Below, piece by piece: positions 9,154 through 17,796 of a stretch of 64,000 nucleotides of DNA. Position 1 is the stretch's first letter; every line of letters begins with the position of its first letter. Source of the stretch: Mesorhizobium shangrilense (GTDB lineage Bacteria; Pseudomonadota; Alphaproteobacteria; Rhizobiales; Rhizobiaceae). A program made the position numbers and the translations under genes. The notes under the pieces were generated by a model. The model searched no databases, had not been told where the DNA came from, and worked only from the letters and a program-made list of their open reading frames with translations. The stretch spans positions 620,001-684,000 of the forward strand of contig NZ_JAQGPN010000001.1 in the NCBI RefSeq assembly GCF_028826155.1, read 5' to 3'.

Positions 9154-9170
9154 GACAATATTGTCAGCAT
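9154..9170. promoter_or_regulatory. Candidate GntR-family operator (ATTGTCAGCAT) upstream of the permease/biotin carboxylase unit
   Basis: GACAATATTGTCAGCAT contains the perfect 12-bp palindrome GACAATATTGTC and matches the ATTGTCAACAT element found upstream of gntR at 10 of 11 positions. It lies about 160 bp upstream of the permease start. Assignment to the neighbouring GntR protein is inference. Confidence 0.5.
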
Positions 9171-9238
9171 TCTCACCGGCGAAAATACCGCCTCATCGGG
9201 CCCAGAGCCGGTGGCGGCGCGTTACTTCGGTTGGAGCT

Positions 9239-9904
9239 TCAGAGGAGGAACTTCTTGAAATCCTGGAACCAGCGGCGGGCGCTGACGATATTGGCCCGTT
9301 TGAGCTGCTCGGCGCGCACCGCATCCCCTTCGATCATCGCCTCGATGACCTGCCGGTGCTCCTCGAGCGCGGCTGCCGCACGGCCGGGCATGAGCACCAG
9401 GCGCTGGATCAGCACGCGCGTGCGATCATAGAGTCTGTCGAGGCTCTGGCTCAGGATCTCGTTGTTGGCTTCCTGAAACGTCTTGCGCCGGAATTCATTC
9501 ACTGCTTCGACGTAGTAGTCCATGTCGTTCGTCTCGATTGCCTTGATCGCGCGCGGGCCGAAGCGTTCGCGAAAAACGTCCCATGTACCCTTTGGGGCGT
9601 TCTGGGTCGCGAGGCGCACGGCGAGCGCTTCCAGCACCTCCCGCACGTCGAACAGCGCCTCGATCTGCCCGGCCGTCTGCCGCGCGACGACGGCGCCCTG
9701 GTTGTGGGTGCGCTCGATGAGCCCCCGCTCTTCCAGGATGCTGAAAGCCTCGCGCACCCGGGGGCGCGAGATGCCGAATTCGCTGGCGACGGCGATCTCG
9801 CGCAGTTTGACGCCGGGAGCAAGTTCCTGAACGACGATCTTGTCGCGCAGGGCATCGACGATCTCTTCGACAGTCATCTTCGTCCGTGTCGTGGAACTAT
9901 CCAT
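9239..9904 (-). CDS. GntR family transcriptional regulator (FadR/FCD subfamily)
   Basis: 221 residues. The N-terminal winged helix-turn-helix (LREIAVASEFGISRPRVREA, then LEERGLIERTHNQGAVV) is followed by an all-helical FCD ligand-binding domain (IEALFDVREVLEALAVRLA, LEEHRQVIEAMIEGD). Start at ATG 9904 is chosen because GAGGT lies 7-8 nt upstream; the frame extends to 9985 without support. FCD regulators usually bind a carboxylic acid or acyl-CoA intermediate of the pathway they control, which fits the surrounding carboxylase/CoA-transferase cluster. A candidate operator lies about 55 bp upstream of its own start, suggesting autoregulation. Confidence 0.92.
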   Translation of the reverse strand: MDSSTTRTKMTVEEIVDALRDKIVVQELAPGVKLREIAVASEFGISRPRVREAFSILEERGLIERTHNQGAVVARQTAGQIEALFDVREVLEALAVRLATQNAPKGTWDVFRERFGPRAIKAIETNDMDYYVEAVNEFRRKTFQEANNEILSQSLDRLYDRTRVLIQRLVLMPGRAAAALEEHRQVIEAMIEGDAVRAEQLKRANIVSARRWFQDFKKFLL

Positions 9905-9957
9905 CGCCGCTACCTCATGGCATTGCATCGAATGTATCCGCACTTCCAAACAGACGC

Positions 9958-9972
9958 CATAATTGTCAACAT
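9958..9972. promoter_or_regulatory. Candidate GntR-family operator (CATAATTGTCAACAT) upstream of gntR
   Basis: The 14-mer CATAATTGTCAACA occurs here and again at 17889-17902 upstream of the CoA-transferase operon, an exact match in two promoter regions of the same cluster. It resembles the TNGTNNACNA-type half-site arrangement known for FadR-subfamily operators, with one mismatch. Confidence 0.55.
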
Positions 9973-10032
9973 CGTCTCTGGACACCCGGATCGGCGGCCT
10001 GCCGCCTGCGCGCGCGCCGCCGCGACGGCCGT

Positions 10033-10938
10033 TCAGGAGTGCATGCCCCAGCGGCGGATGGTGAGCCTTTCCAGCGTCCGGAAGATCACGTTCTCGGCAA
10101 AAAGCCCGATCAGGATCACCAGGAGCAGCCCGGCAAAGACGTTCGCAATGTTGAGGTAGTTCTTGTTCTCATAGATGAACCAGCCCAGGCCACCTCCACC
10201 CGAGGAGACGCCGAACACCAATTCTGCCGCGATCAGGGTGCGCCAGGCGAACGCCCAGCCGATCTTCAATCCCGAAAGGATGCTGCCCAAGGCCGCCGGA
10301 ATGAGGATCCGCGAGACATAGGAAAGCCCGCGCAGCCCGTAGTTGCGGCCCACCATCCTGAGCGTCGGGGACACTGCCTGGAACCCGGAATGGGTGTTCA
10401 GAGCCACCGCCCAGAGAACGGAATGCGCAAGCACGAACAGAAGGCTTCCCTCTCCCAGGCCGAACCAGATCAGTGCGAGGGGCAGCAACGCGATCGCCGG
10501 AAGCGGGTTGAACATCGCGGTCAGCGTCTCGAGGAAATCGTTGCCGATCCGCGTGGTGATCGCGAGGACGGTCAACAGCATCGCCAATCCGATGCCGATC
10601 CCGAAGCCAAGCAACAGCACCCGTATCGACGCCCAGGCCTTGACGAGAAGCCCCCCGGACACGACCCCTTCGTAGAGCGCCTGCAAGGTGGCCGTGAAGG
10701 TCGGGAACAACAGGTCGTTGTTCAGTTGGCGCGCGTAGACTTCCCAGATGAGCGCCAGCGCCACAAGGATCAGGCCCTTGCGCACCGCGCCGTTGTCGAA
10801 GATCAACTCCCATGCCGAAAGCGGCCGTTTCACGACCTGCGTCGCATCCGAGGCGTTGGGTTCGAAATAGCGTTCCGGGCGTGGATCCGGGTCGGCAGAA
10901 GCCTCTGGACGCAGAAGGACGGAGACGGTGTCAGTCAT
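10033..10938 (-). CDS. ABC transporter permease, NitT/TauT/SsuC type
   Basis: 301 residues with a cytoplasmic N-terminal tail of about 50 residues and six predicted membrane segments. The EAA loop (AALGSILSGLKIGWAFAWRT) that contacts the ATPase is visible. This is the single permease type that pairs as a homodimer with SsuB/TauB-like ATPases. Its start overlaps the end of the ATPase gene by 8 bp. It forms the membrane part of a high-affinity importer whose substrate is probably a small organic anion used by the neighbouring carboxylase pathway (inference). Confidence 0.92.
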   Translation of the reverse strand: MTDTVSVLLRPEASADPDPRPERYFEPNASDATQVVKRPLSAWELIFDNGAVRKGLILVALALIWEVYARQLNNDLLFPTFTATLQALYEGVVSGGLLVKAWASIRVLLLGFGIGIGLAMLLTVLAITTRIGNDFLETLTAMFNPLPAIALLPLALIWFGLGEGSLLFVLAHSVLWAVALNTHSGFQAVSPTLRMVGRNYGLRGLSYVSRILIPAALGSILSGLKIGWAFAWRTLIAAELVFGVSSGGGGLGWFIYENKNYLNIANVFAGLLLVILIGLFAENVIFRTLERLTIRRWGMHS

Positions 10939-11719
10939 GGGTCACCTCGACTTGGTCGGTGAACAGCATCGAGCTGATCTTGTGTTCCAGTTCGCGATGC
11001 GCGACGGCGTCCTCGGAATCGCGCGGAATGCTGTTGAGCTCGGCCCGCACCTGCCCGGGATGGGCGCTGAGCAGAAGGATCCGGCTGCCGATGCGGATCG
11101 CCTCGGGGATCGAATGGGTCACGAAAAGGACGGTGAACTTGGTGTCGTCCCAAAGCTGGAGCAGCTCATCCTGCATCTTCCGTCGGGTCAGGGCGTCGAG
11201 CGCGGCGAAGGGCTCGTCCATGAGCAGGATCGCCGGCTCCATCGCCATGCCCCGAGCGATGGCGACGCGCTGCTTCATGCCACCCGACAGCATGTGCGGA
11301 TAGCTGTTGGCGAACTTGCTCAGATTGACCTTGGCGATGTGTTCGAGCGCCTTCTCGCGGGCCTCGGCGCGCGACATCTTCCGGCTGACCTGCAGCGGAA
11401 AGGCGACATTTTCCAGAACCGTCTTCCAGGGCAGGAGCTGGTCGAATTCCTGGAACACCATCATCCGGTCCGGCCCAGGCCCGCGCACCGCGCGGCCCTG
11501 GAGCGAGATGGCGCCTTCGCTCGGCGTGAGATACCCCGCGACGGCCTTCAGTAGCGTAGACTTCCCGCAGCCCGAGGGTCCGAGGAGCACGAAACGGTCG
11601 CCCGAGTGCACCTCGAAACTCACCCGATAGGTCGCGGTGACGAGAAGTCCCCCGGCCTTGTACTGGAGGGTCGTGCCGTCGACCCTCAGCAGCGGCGCAG
11701 CTGTGTTGTGTAGATCCAT
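10931..11719 (-). CDS. ABC transporter ATP-binding protein, NitT/TauT type
   Basis: 262 residues, with all motifs intact: Walker A GPSGCGKST, Q-loop (VFQEFDQLLPW), signature LSGGMKQRVAIARG, Walker B LLMDEPFAALD and switch His (FVTHSIPEA). It powers the importer made with the adjacent permease and binding protein. ATG 11719 is preceded by GAGAGGA. The gene follows the binding-protein gene by 54 bp and overlaps the permease gene. Confidence 0.95.
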   Translation of the reverse strand: MDLHNTAAPLLRVDGTTLQYKAGGLLVTATYRVSFEVHSGDRFVLLGPSGCGKSTLLKAVAGYLTPSEGAISLQGRAVRGPGPDRMMVFQEFDQLLPWKTVLENVAFPLQVSRKMSRAEAREKALEHIAKVNLSKFANSYPHMLSGGMKQRVAIARGMAMEPAILLMDEPFAALDALTRRKMQDELLQLWDDTKFTVLFVTHSIPEAIRIGSRILLLSAHPGQVRAELNSIPRDSEDAVAHRELEHKISSMLFTDQVEVTHD

Positions 11720-11773
11720 AGCATCCTCTCTGCGCCGCAGACCGGCGTTGTTTGTCGCTCGGAAGGAGTGCGA

Positions 11774-12781
11774 TCAGCTGCCGTCGAGGTCGTGAAGCTC
11801 GGGGAAGAACAGGTCGGTCCAGGCTTCCGGGCGGTTCTTCAGCCTGCCGATGTCGTTCATGAACTGCGCATAAGGCAGCACCCGACGGGGTGCGAGGGTG
11901 AAGGTGGTCTGCGGATCGGTGATGATCGCCTCGACCTGGTCCACATCCTCCGCTCCGGCCGCGTCCGCCACATAGAGTTCGGCAGCCTTGCGAGGGTTGG
12001 CGTTGATCCAGTCGGTCGCCTCACGCAGCGCCGCCAGCACCGCCCCGAAGGTCTTCGGATTCTCGGTGCGGAAACGATCGGTGGCCCAGAGCATCAGGAA
12101 CGTGTTTTCACCGCCCATGATGTCGTAGGAGTTCAAGACCACGTGCACGCCTTCGTTCTTCAACGATTGCTGCTGGAACGGCGGGGTGGTGAATGTCGAC
12201 TTGATGCCGCCCGAACCCGAGAGCATGGCGTTCAGCCCTTCGGGATGGGGAAGGTTCACCATCAGGCTGTTCAGCTTCTCAAAATTCTCAATCCCCCATT
12301 TGGCGGAAACCGCCATCTGCAGATAGATCGTCTGGACCGAAGACCCTGCCCCAGCCATCGCGATGCGGTCGGTATCGGTGAAATCGCTCAGCGACTGGAG
12401 GCGCGGGTCTGTCGACACCAGGAGGTTCGGCATCGAGCTGAGAGCCGCCACGCCGTGAACGCGCCAGTTCGACCGCGTCCTGTCCCAGAGGATGAAGGCC
12501 GGGCCGGTGCCGCCGGCGGCGAAATGCAACTGCCCCGACAACATGGCGTCGTTCGCCGCTGAGCCGGTGGCGAAGCGCGACCAGGTGACCTTCGTGTCCG
12601 CCAGTCCGGCTTCGGCGAGGTGTCGCTCCACCAGTTGCTGGTTGTGCATGACCGCGAGGGGCAGGTAACCGATCCCGAACTGCCGCGCCAATACGACCTC
12701 ACCCGTCTCGGCGCGCGCGGGTAGCGCCGCGGCAATGCCGCAGATCAGCGCCATAGCCGCTGCAAGCAACGTATTCCTCAT
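11774..12781 (-). CDS. ABC transporter substrate-binding protein, NMT1/TauA-like
   Basis: 335 residues with a clear signal peptide (MRNTLLAAAMALICGIAAAL, cleavage near ARA-ET). The mature part has the TauA/SsuA/NMT1-type type-II periplasmic binding fold (GIGYLPLAVMHNQQLVERH near the N-terminus; AGGTGPAFILWDRT). The frame is open to 12958, but start 12781 is chosen because the signal peptide begins there and GGGAGAG lies 9 nt upstream. First gene of the importer transcript (binding protein, ATPase, permease). Substrate unknown; TauA/SsuA relatives bind sulfonates, but NMT1-like proteins also bind other organic anions and pyrimidine precursors. Confidence 0.9.
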   Translation of the reverse strand: MRNTLLAAAMALICGIAAALPARAETGEVVLARQFGIGYLPLAVMHNQQLVERHLAEAGLADTKVTWSRFATGSAANDAMLSGQLHFAAGGTGPAFILWDRTRSNWRVHGVAALSSMPNLLVSTDPRLQSLSDFTDTDRIAMAGAGSSVQTIYLQMAVSAKWGIENFEKLNSLMVNLPHPEGLNAMLSGSGGIKSTFTTPPFQQQSLKNEGVHVVLNSYDIMGGENTFLMLWATDRFRTENPKTFGAVLAALREATDWINANPRKAAELYVADAAGAEDVDQVEAIITDPQTTFTLAPRRVLPYAQFMNDIGRLKNRPEAWTDLFFPELHDLDGS

Positions 12782-12799
12782 GTGCGTCTCTCTCCCTTG

Positions 12800-12810
12800 T
12801 TGTGTACAAT
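12800..12810. promoter_or_regulatory. TTGTGTACAA motif directly upstream of the binding-protein gene
   Basis: TTGTGTACAA is an inverted repeat (TTGT-GT-ACAA) and matches the TNGTNNACNA pattern of FadR-subfamily operators exactly. It lies 19 bp upstream of the start codon, in the leader or core promoter. It differs in spacing from the ATTGTCARCA motif at the other promoters of the cluster, so it could be another site for the same regulator or a coincidence. Confidence 0.35.
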
Positions 12811-13051
12811 GGCGCCGTTCATTGGCCCTCCCGCCGTTCCGCGACGCCACGCTTCCCCACGGCCTTTGGTCTCGCCGAGACGGGTGTGGGATTTCAGTCG
12901 TTCGGTACTCATCGCAACAGTCTGCGAGGCATTCTCCCCCGTTTCGACCTTCAGACATCGATCGGGTCTGTCGATCCCTGTCCTTGCAAATCCCCTATCA
13001 CCTACCCGTCATGCATGCCGATGCCCTGCCGCGGCCGAGGCGGCCGCGCAG

Positions 13052-14662
13052 TCAGGGCATGTAGTTGAACCCGGCGCGCGGACCGAGATTGTGGCGCAGC
13101 GGCGTCTGCGCCAGTTCCACCAGCCGGCACAGGACCGGCCGGGTTTGCCGCGGGTCGATGATATCCTCGACCGCAAAGGCTTCGGCGCTGCGGAAGGGCG
13201 AGGCGAAGGGCCGAAGCCGCGCCTCGATCTCGCGCTCCTTCGCGACCGGGTCCTCGGCGGCGCGGATGTCGCGCCGGAAGGCCGCAGCGACGCCACCCTC
13301 GATCGGCAAGGACCCCCATTCCGCACTGGGCCATGCAAGCTTGTAGTCGACGCCGTTCTTGTTGCAGGTCGCCATGCCGGCCATGCCGTAGCATTTGCGG
13401 ATCACCAAAGTCATCGTCGGAACGGTCAGTTGCGACGCCGCGTGCACGACGCGCATGCCTTCGAGCAGCGTCGCATTCTCCTCGGCCCGCAGCCCGACCA
13501 TGAAGCCCGGAACATCCACCAGAAAGATCAGCGGAATGTGGAAGGTGTCGCACAGCTGCATGAAGCGGACCTGCTTGCGCGCCGCCGTGTGGTCGACCGC
13601 GCCGCCGTAGAACATCGGGTTGTTGGCGACGATGCCGACCGGAAAGCCACCCATCCGCGCCAGCGTGGTAATGACCGCCTTGCCGTGGGTGGGCTGGATC
13701 TCGAAACCCGACCCACGGTCCGCGATCATGTCGATCAGCTTGCGCATGTCGAATGCCTGGGTCCGCCGCTCGGGCACGATGCGCGCCAGCCTCTCGTCGC
13801 AGCGGTCGACCGGATCGTCGCAGGCCGCGACCGGCGGCATCTCCCAGACATTGGCCGGCATGAAGCTGAGGAAACGGCGGATCTGCGCCATCGCCTCTTG
13901 TTCGCTGTCCGCAGCGTTGTGGATCGTGCCAGCCTTGTCGACGGCGACACTGGCGCCGCCCAACTCGTCCTTGTCGATGTCCTGCCCGAGCGAGCGCTTC
14001 ACCACCGGCGGCCCGGCAGCGAAAATCTGACTGGTGCCACGCACCATGACCGAGAAATGCGACAGGATCGCGCGCCCGGCGGGCCCGCCCGCCGCCGTTC
14101 CCAGCACGGCCGAGACGACCGGCGAGCGGCCCAGAAGCGAAGCCGATCGCTCGAACCCGTGCACGCCCGGAAACACCGTATGGCGCCGCTTCTCGATCGA
14201 GGCGACGGTGCCGCCAGCTCCATCGATCAGGTTGACCAGCGGCAGCCGGTAGTGAAAAGCGAAATCCTCGGTCAACCCGCCCTGCCCGCCCTTGCGGCGG
14301 GGCGCGCTGAAGGTGGTGCCGCCCCGTACGGTGAAATCCTCGCCCCCGACCACGACGTCGCGTCCGTCTACGGTGACGGTGCCCCCGACATAGGGTGCGG
14401 GGACGACGCCCTGGAGCTGCTCATCGGCATCGTAGATGCCGGTGCCGGTCAGCTGCGCAAGCTCCCGGAAACTGTCCCGATCGGCCAGCACGTCGATGCG
14501 CTCGCGCACCGTGAGCCGCCCGGCGGCATGCTGGCGTGCGACGGCCTCGGCCCCGCCCATCTTCAGCGACTCGGCCTGGCGGAACTCGAGTTCCGCGATC
14601 CCTGGCGTCCGGACCTCGGCGGTCGGCGCCTCGCTGGGCCTCGGAGCGGTCGCGAGGCTCAT
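13052..14662 (-). CDS. Acyl-CoA carboxylase carboxyltransferase subunit (PccB/MmdA family), first paralogue
   Basis: 536 residues, a full-length propionyl-CoA-carboxylase beta-type protein with both crotonase-like halves: the N-terminal half (RQHAAGRLTVRERIDVLAD; GGEDFTVRGG) and the C-terminal half (GIVANNPMFYGGAVD; LVDVPGFMVG). It moves the carboxyl group from carboxybiotin to an acyl-CoA. ATG 14662 is chosen because it forms an ATGA overlap with the stop of the biotin-carrier gene; a GTG at 14677 is an alternative. The glycine-rich acyl-CoA oxyanion region of the first half (IDGAGGTVASIEKRR) differs from the second paralogue (GESSGARMPDNMGSRG), so the two subunits are not interchangeable copies. 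Confidence 0.92.
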   Translation of the reverse strand: MSLATAPRPSEAPTAEVRTPGIAELEFRQAESLKMGGAEAVARQHAAGRLTVRERIDVLADRDSFRELAQLTGTGIYDADEQLQGVVPAPYVGGTVTVDGRDVVVGGEDFTVRGGTTFSAPRRKGGQGGLTEDFAFHYRLPLVNLIDGAGGTVASIEKRRHTVFPGVHGFERSASLLGRSPVVSAVLGTAAGGPAGRAILSHFSVMVRGTSQIFAAGPPVVKRSLGQDIDKDELGGASVAVDKAGTIHNAADSEQEAMAQIRRFLSFMPANVWEMPPVAACDDPVDRCDERLARIVPERRTQAFDMRKLIDMIADRGSGFEIQPTHGKAVITTLARMGGFPVGIVANNPMFYGGAVDHTAARKQVRFMQLCDTFHIPLIFLVDVPGFMVGLRAEENATLLEGMRVVHAASQLTVPTMTLVIRKCYGMAGMATCNKNGVDYKLAWPSAEWGSLPIEGGVAAAFRRDIRAAEDPVAKEREIEARLRPFASPFRSAEAFAVEDIIDPRQTRPVLCRLVELAQTPLRHNLGPRAGFNYMP

Positions 14663-14880
14663 GACGCGATCACGCACAACAGCGTGTCCTCGTCCACCGA
14701 GACGCCCTCGGCGACCGAGAGGGTCTCAATGGTCCCGCTTGCCGTTGCCTCGACGGGAATCTCCATCTTCATCGATTCGAGGATCATCAGCACGTCGCCC
14801 TCGGAAACCTGATTGCCGACGCTGCATTCGATCTTCCAGACCGAGCCGGTCACGGGGGAGGTCACGTTGGATTGGGTCAT
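14659..14880 (-). CDS. Small biotin carboxyl carrier protein
   Basis: 73 residues consisting of a lone biotinyl/lipoyl domain. The biotinylation motif ESMKMEI is present, with Lys38 the expected modified residue, and the hairpin glycines (SVGNQVSEGDVL, VAEGVSVDEDTLL) fit the fold. It carries carboxybiotin between the biotin carboxylase and the carboxyltransferases. It lies between the two carboxyltransferase genes and overlaps the downstream one by 4 bp. AccB of fatty-acid synthesis is about twice this length and has an N-terminal extension, so this is a dedicated carrier. Confidence 0.93.
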   Translation of the reverse strand: MTQSNVTSPVTGSVWKIECSVGNQVSEGDVLMILESMKMEIPVEATASGTIETLSVAEGVSVDEDTLLCVIAS

Positions 14881-14944
14881 GTCGTTTCCCTTGCTTGCGG
14901 CTTGCTGCCGACTGGCTGGCCGGCGGATTGGAATCGGGCCTGAT

Positions 14945-16516
14945 TCAGAACGTGGTCGGCCAATGCGCCATGCGGCGCTGCCCTATCCCGCGGGACAGGC
15001 GCATCCGGTGCAATTCCAGCATCTCGAGCAGATAGGCGCGCGTCGTCTCGGGGCGGATCACGGTCTGCACGGCGTTGATCTCGGCCAGACCGAAGACTGT
15101 GGAATCCTCTGCCATCTGGTCGCGCACGCGCTGCCGTTCGGCCGGGGTCACCTCGCGGCCCCAATTGACCACATCGACTGCGTAGTCGGGGTCCATGAAG
15201 CTGACTTCGGCAGTAGGCCAGGCGGCCACCTCGTCCGAATTCCGCCCGCCGCCCATGTTCAGATAAGCCTGACCATAGCTCTTGCGCATGATGACCGAGA
15301 GTTTCGGAACTGAGCAAAGCTGGAGCGCCGACATGAAATTCATGATCTTGCCTGGCGCCTTGCGCTTCTCGCCCTCGATCCCGATGACGAAACCGGGCGT
15401 ATCGACCAGGAGGATGATGGGGATGTTGAACGAATCGCACATCACCAGGAAGCGCGTGATCTTCTCGCAGGCGTCGACATCCAGCGCACCGGCCTTGAAC
15501 ATCGGGTTGTTGGCGACGAACCCGACGCTTTGCCCGCCCATCCTGGCCAGGCCGACGCTGGCAACCTTGCCGAAGCGCGGCTTCAGCTCGAAGAAGCTGC
15601 CGGGATCGGCAAGCGCCTCGATCACCTTGCGCACGTCATAGCCTTGGCGGCGGTTCTGCGGCACCAGAGCGGCAAGACGCGCGCTTGCCGCACGGATCTC
15701 TTCTCCCTCCTCGTCGGGCGCATCGGCGCTGGGCGGTGCCTCGTTGCAATGCGAGGGCAGATAGGACAGGAAGCGGCGGATCTCGGCGAGGGCCTCCTCG
15801 TCGGTGTCGGCTACGCGGTCGACCAGGCCGGTATGATCGGCGTGCAGTCGCCATCCGCCCAGGTCTTCGGGTTCAACTGTCTGGCCGATGGCCAGCGATG
15901 CCAGCCCGTGGCTGGCCACCGCCAGCACCGCACCCTTGCGCATCACCGTGAAGTCCGACAGGCAGGCATACCAGGCCGAAGACCCGAAGCACTGGCCCAG
16001 CACTGCCGATGCCCAGGGTGTCTTGCGGTCGCGGATGTACTGTGACGGATCGTTGCCCAGCATCGTACCCATACCGCGCGAGCCCATATTGTCGGGCATC
16101 CGCGCGCCCGAAGATTCGCCCAGGAAGACGATCGGCATGCCGCGATCGGTCGCCACGCGCTTCACATGGCCGATCTTGCGCATGTTCGTCATGCTCGACG
16201 ACGCGCCCTTGACGGTGAAGTCGTTCGAAACGACGGCGACGGGGCGGCCGTCGATGCGCGCATAACCGGTCACCTTGCCGTCAGCAGGGGTGGTCGTGCG
16301 ATCCTCCAGCCGGGTGGAGACCCCCAGCATGCCGATCTCGCGAAAGCTGCCGGCGTCGATCAGCCGGTCGACCCTTTCGCGTGCGTTCAGGATCCCCGCT
16401 TCGCGCCGACGGCGCAGCTTCTGCGACCCGCCCATCGCCAGCGCCGCTTCGCTGCGGCGGGTCAACTCCTGCTCGATCGTCTCGCGCACTGCGCCCCCAG
16501 ACGAAAGGTCGTTCAT
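14945..16516 (-). CDS. Acyl-CoA carboxylase carboxyltransferase subunit (PccB/MmdA family), second paralogue
   Basis: 523 residues with complete N- and C-terminal carboxyltransferase halves: REAGILNARERVDRLIDAG, SNDFTVKGASSS, FLGESSGARMPDNMGSRG in the first, and GFVANNPMFKAGALD, LVDTPGFVIGIEGEKR, MRKSYGQAYLNMGGG in the second. Role as for the neighbouring paralogue at 13052-14662, from which it has clearly diverged. Its start overlaps the stop of the CoA-transferase gene by 4 bp (ATGA), so translation is probably coupled. Two complete carboxyltransferases with one carrier suggest either a mixed hexamer or two successive carboxylation or transcarboxylation steps (inference). Confidence 0.92.
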   Translation of the reverse strand: MNDLSSGGAVRETIEQELTRRSEAALAMGGSQKLRRRREAGILNARERVDRLIDAGSFREIGMLGVSTRLEDRTTTPADGKVTGYARIDGRPVAVVSNDFTVKGASSSMTNMRKIGHVKRVATDRGMPIVFLGESSGARMPDNMGSRGMGTMLGNDPSQYIRDRKTPWASAVLGQCFGSSAWYACLSDFTVMRKGAVLAVASHGLASLAIGQTVEPEDLGGWRLHADHTGLVDRVADTDEEALAEIRRFLSYLPSHCNEAPPSADAPDEEGEEIRAASARLAALVPQNRRQGYDVRKVIEALADPGSFFELKPRFGKVASVGLARMGGQSVGFVANNPMFKAGALDVDACEKITRFLVMCDSFNIPIILLVDTPGFVIGIEGEKRKAPGKIMNFMSALQLCSVPKLSVIMRKSYGQAYLNMGGGRNSDEVAAWPTAEVSFMDPDYAVDVVNWGREVTPAERQRVRDQMAEDSTVFGLAEINAVQTVIRPETTRAYLLEMLELHRMRLSRGIGQRRMAHWPTTF

Positions 16517-17796
16517 CGGATACCTCCTGCTTCGGTTCGCGCCGCTGTCCGGCGCTTTTCCGGTTCGGCTTGCATGGGACCCGCATGGAGGACACCCGCC
16601 TCGATGAGACCAGCCACCTCATCGGCGCTCAGGCCGAGCTCTGTTTCGAAAAGGGACCTTGTGTCGGCTCCCGTGTCGCGGCCGATCCACTCGACCCGGC
16701 CAGGCGTTTCGGACAGGCGGGGAACGACATTGGGCATCGCCACCGGACCCAATTCAGGATCCTCGGGCGTCGCGATCATGCCGCGCGCCGCGTAGTGCGG
16801 ATCCGCGAAGATGTCGCTCATGTCGTAGATTCGCGATGCCGGAACGTTGACGGCTTGCAGCCGCGCCTCGACCTCCTCGACCGGAAGGCTCGACGTCCAA
16901 TCCCCGATCAGCGCGTCCAGCGCGTCCTCGTTTTCCGAGCGGGCGACCGGCTGGGCAAAGCGGGGGTCCTGCGCCAGATCGGGCCGATCCATCGCCGTGG
17001 CCAGCCGGCCAAACAGTGGATTGGTGATGGCTGCGATATGGACATGGCGGCCGTCGCCCGTCGGATAGAGCGAATTGGGCGTGTTGTCCGGCAAGCGCGG
17101 CCCTGCGCGGCGGGCAATCACGCCCAGCTGCTGATACGCCGGCACATGCGGCTCCATGAAGCTGAATGCCGCCTCATAGAGCGCGGCGTCCACGACCTGC
17201 CCCCGACCGCTGCGCTGGCGCGCCTTCAGCGCCATCACCGCCCCAAAAGCCGCATAGAGCCCCGTGATGTAGTCGGTCAGCGACACCGCCACGCGCGCCG
17301 GCGGACGGTCCGGGTCGCCAGTGATCTCGCGCATGCCGCTGACCGCTTCGCAGACCACGCCGTAGCCCGGCCGGCTGGAATAGGGGCCAGTTTGCCCGTA
17401 GCCCGAGATGCGCACGCTGATGAGGCCGGGATTGGCCAGGCTCAACGTGTCGTGATCGAGGCCCCAGCGTTCGAGCGTACCCGGCTTGAAATTCTCGACC
17501 ACGATGTCGGCCTTCTCGCACAGCCGCCGCACCAGGTCGCGCCCTTGCACCGTCTGAAGGTCGATCGAGACGTTGCGCTTGTTGCGGAAGATCGAGGCGG
17601 CATACAGCGAACGGCCCCGATTGCGCTTTCCCATCGAGCGAACCGCATCGCCGGACTTCTGTTCGACCTTGATCACGTCCGCACCGAAATCCGCCAGCAG
17701 GCGCCCGCAGAACGGTCCGGCCACCGTCGAACCGAGCTCGATCACCCGAACGCCGTCCAACGGGCGCGGCGACGGCGCTGATGCGTCGACCTTCAT
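16513..17796 (-). CDS. Class III CoA-transferase (CaiB/BaiF family)
   Basis: 427 residues. N-terminal CoA-binding motif PLDGVRVIELGSTVAGPFCG, then ENFKPGTLERWGL and the conserved catalytic-Asp region SLTDYITGLYAAFGA, with Asp175 the expected nucleophile. Such enzymes transfer CoA between acyl-CoA and a free carboxylic acid, so this gene probably activates the imported acid for the carboxylase. ATG 17796 is chosen for the GGAGAGGA sequence upstream; the frame is open to 17880. It is the first gene of the run CoA-transferase, carboxyltransferase, carrier, carboxyltransferase, with a candidate GntR operator about 95 bp upstream. Confidence 0.93.
   Translation of the reverse strand: MKVDASAPSPRPLDGVRVIELGSTVAGPFCGRLLADFGADVIKVEQKSGDAVRSMGKRNRGRSLYAASIFRNKRNVSIDLQTVQGRDLVRRLCEKADIVVENFKPGTLERWGLDHDTLSLANPGLISVRISGYGQTGPYSSRPGYGVVCEAVSGMREITGDPDRPPARVAVSLTDYITGLYAAFGAVMALKARQRSGRGQVVDAALYEAAFSFMEPHVPAYQQLGVIARRAGPRLPDNTPNSLYPTGDGRHVHIAAITNPLFGRLATAMDRPDLAQDPRFAQPVARSENEDALDALIGDWTSSLPVEEVEARLQAVNVPASRIYDMSDIFADPHYAARGMIATPEDPELGPVAMPNVVPRLSETPGRVEWIGRDTGADTRSLFETELGLSADEVAGLIEAGVLHAGPMQAEPEKRRTAARTEAGGIR

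Noticed and set aside
12782..14812. 676-residue plus-strand open frame
   Set aside because: Antisense to a clear carboxyltransferase gene, Arg/His/Asp-rich, no domain.
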